Source of the DNA: Roseitranquillus sp963749675
GTDB taxonomy: Bacteria; Pseudomonadota; Alphaproteobacteria; Rhodobacterales; Rhodobacteraceae
Length of the DNA: 64,000 bases
Assembly (NCBI GenBank): GCA_963749675.1
Contig: CAVVNT010000010.1
Span: forward strand, 1,132,431 to 1,196,430
Reading direction: 5' to 3'
Position numbers and translations under genes: made by a program. Below are positions 58,388 through 64,000 of the stretch, one piece after another. Below the pieces are notes generated by a model. That model saw nothing but the letters and a program-made list of their open reading frames with translations, was not told the DNA's origin and searched no databases. The stretch's first letter is position 1; each line of letters begins with the position of its first letter.

Positions 58388-61300
58388 CTAAGAAAGGGCC
58401 TCCGGGTCGATTGCGTCGGCAAAGACAAGACGTTCTTCGATGACGCGTCGGGGAAAGGTCGAGCTGCCGACCCGCTGGTTGGCCGTGTTGTCGGAGTAGA
58501 ACCGTTCGAACTCCCGGATCACGACGCGACGCGTGCCGCTGTCGGCGGGCAGTTTGACCTCCGCCTCCCAGAAGGCGGGGTCGAACAGGAACGGGTCGAG
58601 GGGCTCGAACGTCCCGGACCCGATCGTAACGTCGCGCGCAGCGTTGGCGGTCATCGTCGCGGCTGCCCGGCTGCGGCTGACGGTGGTGGACACCGCGCCG
58701 CGGTCTACGGCCGCAGGGATCGTTGCCGTCCCGCCGGCGGCGCGGCGGACGATCCTCGCACCGGCCTCGGCCATGGTGAGCGACGGTCGCGGGGCGCTGG
58801 TTGCCTCCTCGCCAACGACGCGCTCGATCAGCACTTTCTGGTCGCGCCAGCCCAGTTCGCTTTCGATGCCGTCGTCCTGCACCTGCAGCACCAGTTCGAC
58901 CCGGTTGCGCCCGGTCTCGAACGGGCCGTTGACGAAGGAGATGTTCTGGAACGCCGAGTCCCGGGTGAAGTCCATTGGCCCGCGGCGCGGGTCCGGCCCG
59001 TGCAGCGACACCGTCAGCTTCTCGCCGTCGCGCTTCGCCACGAAGCGTCGGCGCGGCAGAACCTGCGCGAAGTCGGCGAAGACGACCTTCGAGATCTTCA
59101 CCTGCGGCATCGCGTTCGGCTGGTAGCGGACCAGCGCCAGCCGGACGAACGGCATGTAGCTGGCGCCCGGGTCGAGCTCGACATCCGCGTACCAGAGCCC
59201 CCGTGCATCGTCCCAGTGGACACGGTGGCCGACGATCCGGACATGGGGCGCCTGCGGCCGCTCCTGCAGCTTCACCGACTCCGAGATGACCCGCGCGGTG
59301 AAGTCCGCCTCGCGCGCCATGTTCTTGGGTAGCGTCGTCTCCCAGAGGGGGTCTAGGCCCCACTGGGTGACGAGCGTCTGCATGTCCTGCGGGATGTCCG
59401 TGAACCGCCCCGCCTCGGCGTGTATCACCACCCCGAGCAGCTCGCCGTCGCCCGAGGTGAACCACGGCCGGTCCAGCCACACCCTCAACCCGTTGCCGAG
59501 CCGGGTGACCGAGTACGGACCGGTCGCAGGCCGCTCGCTCCACCGGAACGTCGGCACCGCGTAGAGGAGCTTCGGGTCCTTCGGCGCCGCGCTGGAGAGC
59601 ACCGGACTCTGCTCCGTCGAACCGCCGGGATCGAGAAGCACCGGCGCGCCAATGTCGTCCTCGGGCGGCAGGGCGTAGGCAGGCCCCTCCGCCACCGGAC
59701 CGAGACGCGAGGTCAATTCCGGTTTGGGATACATCGACGGCGGCAGGTACTCGCGGAACCGCGTCGTGGCGCGGGCGCGGTACTTCACCAGCCGGAACCG
59801 GGTGTCGCCAAAGTCGTGCACGTCGCCGCGCTTGGCCTCGGGGTCGGCCAGCTGCGCGTTCACCGCCTGGCTCAGGACGAACTCGTTCTCTTGGTTCTCC
59901 GCCAGCCGGATCTCGCCCAGCTGGCCGGCGAAGTGGCGGCGCACCGGGCGCGGCTTCTGCGGGTCGTCCACCCATTCGTCCCACTCCGCCTCGATCTCGA
60001 ACTTGCCGGTCGAGGGCCCGTGCAACCGGACCGTGCGGCAGAGCAGTTGCGCGTCCTGCGCGCCCGCCTGCCCGCGGCTCGGGGTCAGGTTCTCCAGCTC
60101 CGGCATGCAGACCGGCTGCTGCGTCGCGTGGACCAGCGTCAGGTTCCGGTACGGCGTCATCAGCCAGTTGGTCCCGGCCATCGCCGTTTCCATGCAGAAC
60201 TCGGCCTGCTGCTGGCTGTCGGTCCAGCGCGGGATGCCGAAGGCACGGATGAAGTCGGGATGGATGAAGCTCGAATAGACCAGCCGCGCGATCCGGCCCT
60301 TCGGCAGGAAGATCGTGAGCGTACGATCCTCCTCCTTCCAGTCCGGCCTGCCGTCGTTGGGGAAGTTGACCATGCACGGCAGCTCGCCGTGGCTCTCCGG
60401 CCGCTCGGCGAGGATCAGGCGGAAGCCGTCGCATCCCGGCCAGTCCGCGCCGCGACGGACGAGGATCACCAGGTGCTGGTTGGTCGACATCACGATCTGG
60501 CACGACGGTCCCAGCACGATCGGCCCCGAGACGCCCGGAATCGTGTGGCCCTGCGCCGCCCGGATCGCGACGCCACCCGCCGCCCCGTCGGGCAGGTACG
60601 GGGTCGCGACGTGGCCCTCCCGGTGGATGATGTACTGCCCGCCCACCATCCGGTCGCCGACGGGGTTCGCTGCGTCCGGCATCGCCGGCGGCAGGGTGCC
60701 GGTGGTCGCCGCCTCGGCGACCGACGTCGGCGTGACCAGCTCGATGTCCGAACCCGGCACATCGTCGTAGAGCGTTCCCGCCTCCCGCGCCGCGATCTCG
60801 TAGCCGTTCCGGATCTTGTCCCAGTCGGCGAAGAACACGTCAAACAGCCCGTGCGTCTCGCATTGTTGCTGCGACGACTTCGGCGGGACGAAGTGCCGCT
60901 GGTTGGTCTCGGTGTACTCGAAGTCCGTCGCCGCGGGCTCCTCGATCGTGTCCTTGAAGTCCTGCGTCTCCAGGTACTCGGCCGCCTTCCTGTTGAAGTT
61001 CGAACGGATCACCATCCGCTCCAGCGACTCGCCCTCGCTGATGCGGTTGCGGTGCAGCATCACCGGCGGGTCCACCGGCTCGAACCGCCAGTAGCCGACC
61101 GCGTCGCTTGCCTGCTCCAGCGGCTCGATCGACTCGTCGTCGACCGCCAGCGAGTTTCCCGCCAAGTCCACGATCCGCGCGCGGACCCGGTAGAGGCTGC
61201 CGAACCGCAAACGCGGCAGCGACCCCTTCGCCGCCTTGAAGCTGACGGCGACGTTGTTGCCGTTCTCGGCGGTGTCGGTTACCTCGCTCGGTACCTCCGC

Positions 61301-63100
61301 CTGCAACTGGTCGTCGTCGTTGGTCTCGGACTTTAGCGTCAGCCCGGGGCGGGAGGCGACGAGGCTCCAGCCGGTCCAGCGGAACAGGCTCTCGTGCATG
61401 TAGTGCTCGTCGGAGCCCTCGCCGTCGCCGGTGACCGAGTTGCCGGAGACGTAGCCCTCGTCCTTCGGGAAGCTCACCTCGTCGCCGGTCTTGAGCAGCC
61501 GGTACTCCCCTTCCCGGGCGCAGAGCGTGCGCCAGTCCCCCGGCTGCACGAAGTCCGGCACCCGCGACACGTCCGGCCGGTAGCCGCGATGCACGTCCTC
61601 CGAGAACAGCACGACCTTGTCGGCGTTCCCAGCAAGGATCGCCTCGTTCTTCAGATCCGCCGCCGCCGCTGCCTTGGCGAGGTCCAGGGCGCGGCCGTGC
61701 TGCGACACGCCCAGCCCCGCGGACCTCAGCGCCGCGACCGACTGGCGGTTGCCGGTCGTGTAGGTGACCTCGCCGTGCTCCTGCCTGAGGCTCAGGCTCT
61801 TGCCGACCAGGTTCTGCGCGGTCAGCGTGAAGTTCACCGTCTTGATCGCGGCGCCGTCGGGATCGACCTGGTAGAGATCGAAAAGGCCCGGCCGCTCGTC
61901 GTTGTTGATGTGCCAGCCGTCGTCGCAGTCCTGCAGCCGCAGGAACCCGGTGACGTGGTAGTTGGTGCGCGGGCGCGGCACGAACCGGTCCTGCCGCGCC
62001 AGCCAGGCGGTGCGCGGCAGCGCGTCCTTGCCGGGCGCGCCGCCCGACCAGTCCACGATGAGCTGCATCTGGCCGACGCCTTCGCCGCCACCCGCGTTGA
62101 TGCGGTCACGGATCTCGGTGTCGTCCTCGATCGCGCAGTCGATCACCAGCCCGAGACCCCGCATCAGGCCGCCGTAGTCGGCATAGGACGCGACGATCCG
62201 GTGGAAGTCGTACTCGGGCACGACCGGGGGCGGTGGAACGTCCTGGTAGTCCGGCCGCGCCTTCGCGCGTTCGGCGGCGGTCGGCCGCTTGCGCCGATAG
62301 AAGCGGTCCGCCTGATAGAATGTGTATTCGTCAGCGCTCGAGAACTTGTCCATCAGTCCCGCGTCGGGTGCGCTCGACAGCGGCCCGGCCGGCCCCAGCG
62401 GGCGCGGGTTCACCCAGTCGGGGCTCAGCGCCTTCCGCGGGGCCGCCTTGGCCGTCGGCGGGAGTCCCTGCTCCTCCGCGTCGGGTCCCGGCACGTCCAT
62501 CCGGTAGATCCCGCGGCGACCGAAGACCGAGCCCTTTATCGCCTCGTCCGTCTCGCCCTCGAAGAAGCGCGAGAAGCCCGGGTGCATCACCTCGATCTGC
62601 CGGTCGCCGAGGTTGATCTTCGTCGTCCTGGTCCCGATGTCCTGCAGCATGTTGCGCAGGTCCGGGTGCGCCTCGTTCCACGGCAGCAGCGTCGGATGGG
62701 TCGAGGCCGACTGCACGGCGAGCTGCGCGTAGTTCTTCCGCGCAAAGGCCAGCACGTTCCGCACCGGGTACGAGTGCAGGTTCACCGTGCTCATGTCCTT
62801 GTAGACGAACCCGGCGACCGGCGTCTTGTCGTCGAACAGCCGCTTCCACAGGTCGGTATCGGGCCTCGAGATCGGGATCAGCGCGGACTCGCTCGAGCCG
62901 ATCCTGAGCCCGAGCTTCACGCGGTCCAGCGCGTCGGGCCAGTTCAGCCACTCGCGAAACGCCTCGAGCGTCTGCTCGTCGGCCGCGTCCGGCGTCAGCC
63001 GGGGCGAGACCACGATGCTGACGCGATAGCGCCCGTGATGCTCGCCTCCGCGGATGCGTCCGAAGGGCAGTACGGTCCAGACAAGCAGCTGTTGTGCCAT
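58388..63100 (-). CDS. 1570-residue protein of unknown function
   Basis: Very large uninterrupted gene, notable in a window full of frameshifts. GGGGAGG precedes the ATG at 63100. The start, MAQQLLVWTVLPFGRIRGG then YRVSIVVSPRL and EAFREWLNWPDAL, has no signal peptide or membrane span. The body is rich in beta-type stretches and Trp/Tyr/Pro, with about ten cysteines, proline loops (PPPPVVPEYD) and motifs such as LRFGSLYRVRARIVDLAGNS, WRFEPVDPPVMLHRN and LARLVYSS-like LPKGRIARLVYSSF. The C-terminus has an Ala/Thr-rich linker (about 1460-1520), then FDPAFWEAEVKLPADSG. I recognise no enzyme or known domain. It is encoded just after a beta-rich partner. Confidence 0.88.
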   Translation of the reverse strand: MAQQLLVWTVLPFGRIRGGEHHGRYRVSIVVSPRLTPDAADEQTLEAFREWLNWPDALDRVKLGLRIGSSESALIPISRPDTDLWKRLFDDKTPVAGFVYKDMSTVNLHSYPVRNVLAFARKNYAQLAVQSASTHPTLLPWNEAHPDLRNMLQDIGTRTTKINLGDRQIEVMHPGFSRFFEGETDEAIKGSVFGRRGIYRMDVPGPDAEEQGLPPTAKAAPRKALSPDWVNPRPLGPAGPLSSAPDAGLMDKFSSADEYTFYQADRFYRRKRPTAAERAKARPDYQDVPPPPVVPEYDFHRIVASYADYGGLMRGLGLVIDCAIEDDTEIRDRINAGGGEGVGQMQLIVDWSGGAPGKDALPRTAWLARQDRFVPRPRTNYHVTGFLRLQDCDDGWHINNDERPGLFDLYQVDPDGAAIKTVNFTLTAQNLVGKSLSLRQEHGEVTYTTGNRQSVAALRSAGLGVSQHGRALDLAKAAAAADLKNEAILAGNADKVVLFSEDVHRGYRPDVSRVPDFVQPGDWRTLCAREGEYRLLKTGDEVSFPKDEGYVSGNSVTGDGEGSDEHYMHESLFRWTGWSLVASRPGLTLKSETNDDDQLQAEVPSEVTDTAENGNNVAVSFKAAKGSLPRLRFGSLYRVRARIVDLAGNSLAVDDESIEPLEQASDAVGYWRFEPVDPPVMLHRNRISEGESLERMVIRSNFNRKAAEYLETQDFKDTIEEPAATDFEYTETNQRHFVPPKSSQQQCETHGLFDVFFADWDKIRNGYEIAAREAGTLYDDVPGSDIELVTPTSVAEAATTGTLPPAMPDAANPVGDRMVGGQYIIHREGHVATPYLPDGAAGGVAIRAAQGHTIPGVSGPIVLGPSCQIVMSTNQHLVILVRRGADWPGCDGFRLILAERPESHGELPCMVNFPNDGRPDWKEEDRTLTIFLPKGRIARLVYSSFIHPDFIRAFGIPRWTDSQQQAEFCMETAMAGTNWLMTPYRNLTLVHATQQPVCMPELENLTPSRGQAGAQDAQLLCRTVRLHGPSTGKFEIEAEWDEWVDDPQKPRPVRRHFAGQLGEIRLAENQENEFVLSQAVNAQLADPEAKRGDVHDFGDTRFRLVKYRARATTRFREYLPPSMYPKPELTSRLGPVAEGPAYALPPEDDIGAPVLLDPGGSTEQSPVLSSAAPKDPKLLYAVPTFRWSERPATGPYSVTRLGNGLRVWLDRPWFTSGDGELLGVVIHAEAGRFTDIPQDMQTLVTQWGLDPLWETTLPKNMAREADFTARVISESVKLQERPQAPHVRIVGHRVHWDDARGLWYADVELDPGASYMPFVRLALVRYQPNAMPQVKISKVVFADFAQVLPRRRFVAKRDGEKLTVSLHGPDPRRGPMDFTRDSAFQNISFVNGPFETGRNRVELVLQVQDDGIESELGWRDQKVLIERVVGEEATSAPRPSLTMAEAGARIVRRAAGGTATIPAAVDRGAVSTTVSRSRAAATMTANAARDVTIGSGTFEPLDPFLFDPAFWEAEVKLPADSGTRRVVIREFERFYSDNTANQRVGSSTFPRRVIEERLVFADAIDPEALS

Positions 63101-63109
63101 CGCCTCCCC

Positions 63110-64000
63110 TCACGCAAACGCTTCGAGATACTCGCGCCAGGCGTATTCGACCTCGGGCCCGGTGATCAGCGCGAGCTCGTCCTGCAGCGGTATCGTCGGG
63201 TCGAGCCCCATCATCTGACGCAGCGTCGGGTCACCGTTGGCCCCCGCGAACTTGCGCTCGCAGGTGATGGTGACGCTGCCCGAGAAGATGAAGACCGAGA
63301 TCTCGATGGTCAGCTCGGCCCGGCCGGTGCACTTGCCGGACGAGAACTCGTACTCCAGCTCGAGGTACAGCTCGATCGACGCGGTGATCAGGCCGAGAAC
63401 GTCGACATGCCCGCCCAGCCGGAAGTACCCGGTCAGGCTCGCGTCGCCGAGTTCCATCCGGTAGTAGATGCCGGCCATCACCTCGACACCGCCCGACGCG
63501 ACGCCGAGATCGATCGACAGCGACGCCCCGAACTCGAACGACGCTTCGAGGATCTGCACCCCCTGCGGGTCGATCGTGACCCCGAAGAAGCCGCCGCCGC
63601 CGAACATGTAGACGGTCAGGCAGAACGGCTGTTCGCGGGTGCAGAAGTTGAAACGCGTCGACAACGGCTGGCCGATGAACGGCCCGTGAACCCTGCCCCG
63701 AGGCTGAGGTTCGCGATGTTGAGCACGCCGACCGCGATAGATGGCAGCGCGATCTCGGAGGACGCGTCGATTCCCTCGGTCGTGATGTCGAGGTAGGGCG
63801 GGTCGGAGAAGCCATCGAGCGGGATCAGGTCGCGCAGCGTCTCGACAAGGCTCAACGGCCCCACGAAGTTGATGTCGTCGACCGCCACGTCGACGTCCAT
63901 CTTCTGCTGGCTGTCGATGGAGAACCGATCCGGTCGAAGTTCAGCTCGAGGAACTTCGCCGGCCCGATCAGCGCCAGGTCGAAGCTGCGGAGCGAGCAGG
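63110..64000 (-). pseudogene. Beta-rich protein of unknown function, C-terminal part, two frameshifts, runs off the window
   Basis: Only the last 300 or so residues are visible. Three segments in different frames join: FDLALIGPAKFLELNFDRI, then FSIDSQQKMDVDVAVDDINF and VGVLNIANLSLGAGFT, then FNFCTREQPFCLTVYMFGGG, SLSIDLGVASGGVEVMAGIY and YLELEYEFSSGKC. Breaks lie near 63932 and 63684, each explained by one missing base. The alternating hydrophobic pattern and short repeated strands suggest a beta-solenoid or stacked-sheet protein; large DUF6603-type proteins come to mind, but I cannot confirm it. The stop lies nine bases before the 1570-residue gene. Confidence 0.65.

Noticed and set aside
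59420..63796. Very long plus-strand open frames opposite the giant gene
   Set aside because: They are rich in Arg, His and Val runs, lack start signals and lie opposite a better gene; typical of antisense frames in high-GC DNA.

Overview
The window is high-GC DNA from an alphaproteobacterium, most likely of the Rhodobacterales. Supporting traits are a petABC (fbc) operon with a twin-arginine Rieske protein, a TAXI-type TRAP transporter with a DUF1850 partner, the style of the inositol genes, and Shine-Dalgarno sites of the GGAGG type. No tRNA or rRNA gene is visible.

Left part (1-21.6 kb): a thiamine ABC transporter (thiBPQ) converges on petABC, with a shared hairpin between them. Then come a PAP2-like membrane phosphatase, a glutathione S-transferase, a Na/Ca-exchanger-like protein, a two-gene RND efflux pump, phosphoenolpyruvate synthase, the TAXI-TRAP operon, and a translationally coupled pncC-nadE pair.

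22.3-27.1 kb: an IS256-family element with recognisable ends and a 9-bp target duplication contains a second degraded IS1182/IS5-like element. After it come a Ser/Gly-repeat lipoprotein and a transglutaminase-like protease.

Centre (27.1-52.1 kb): a large inositol catabolic region. A left operon (iolD, PfkB kinase, iolB, class II aldolase) and a right 13-gene operon (isomerase, ABC transporter, iolG, fused iolC kinase-aldolase, iolD, iolE, second binding protein, IolH-like protein, second dehydrogenase, small membrane protein, iolB) encode two versions of the same route. Between them lie two more Gfo/Idh/MocA dehydrogenases and an RpiR-type regulator with two IolR-like operator candidates. mmsA, divergent from a LysR gene, completes the route to acetyl-CoA and propanoyl-CoA.

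Right part (52.1-64 kb): a mobile-DNA scrapyard (an apparently intact IS5-type element, a TPR gene tail, a glycosyltransferase stub with a nonsense codon, a serine-recombinase tail and a DUF3363-relaxase tail). It also holds a secreted protein with four FSTE/GDxL/GLDA repeats. Last comes an unexplained two-gene cluster on the minus strand: a beta-rich protein that runs off the window, followed by a 1570-residue protein that I cannot assign.

Many conserved genes (RND pump, ppsA, nadE, pncC, two iolD, iolC and others) are broken by single-base indels, mostly one-base insertions. Essential nadE carries at least three, and compensating pairs occur, so I suspect uncorrected sequencing indels more than true decay. 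They are listed as frameshifted genes with the likely indel position.
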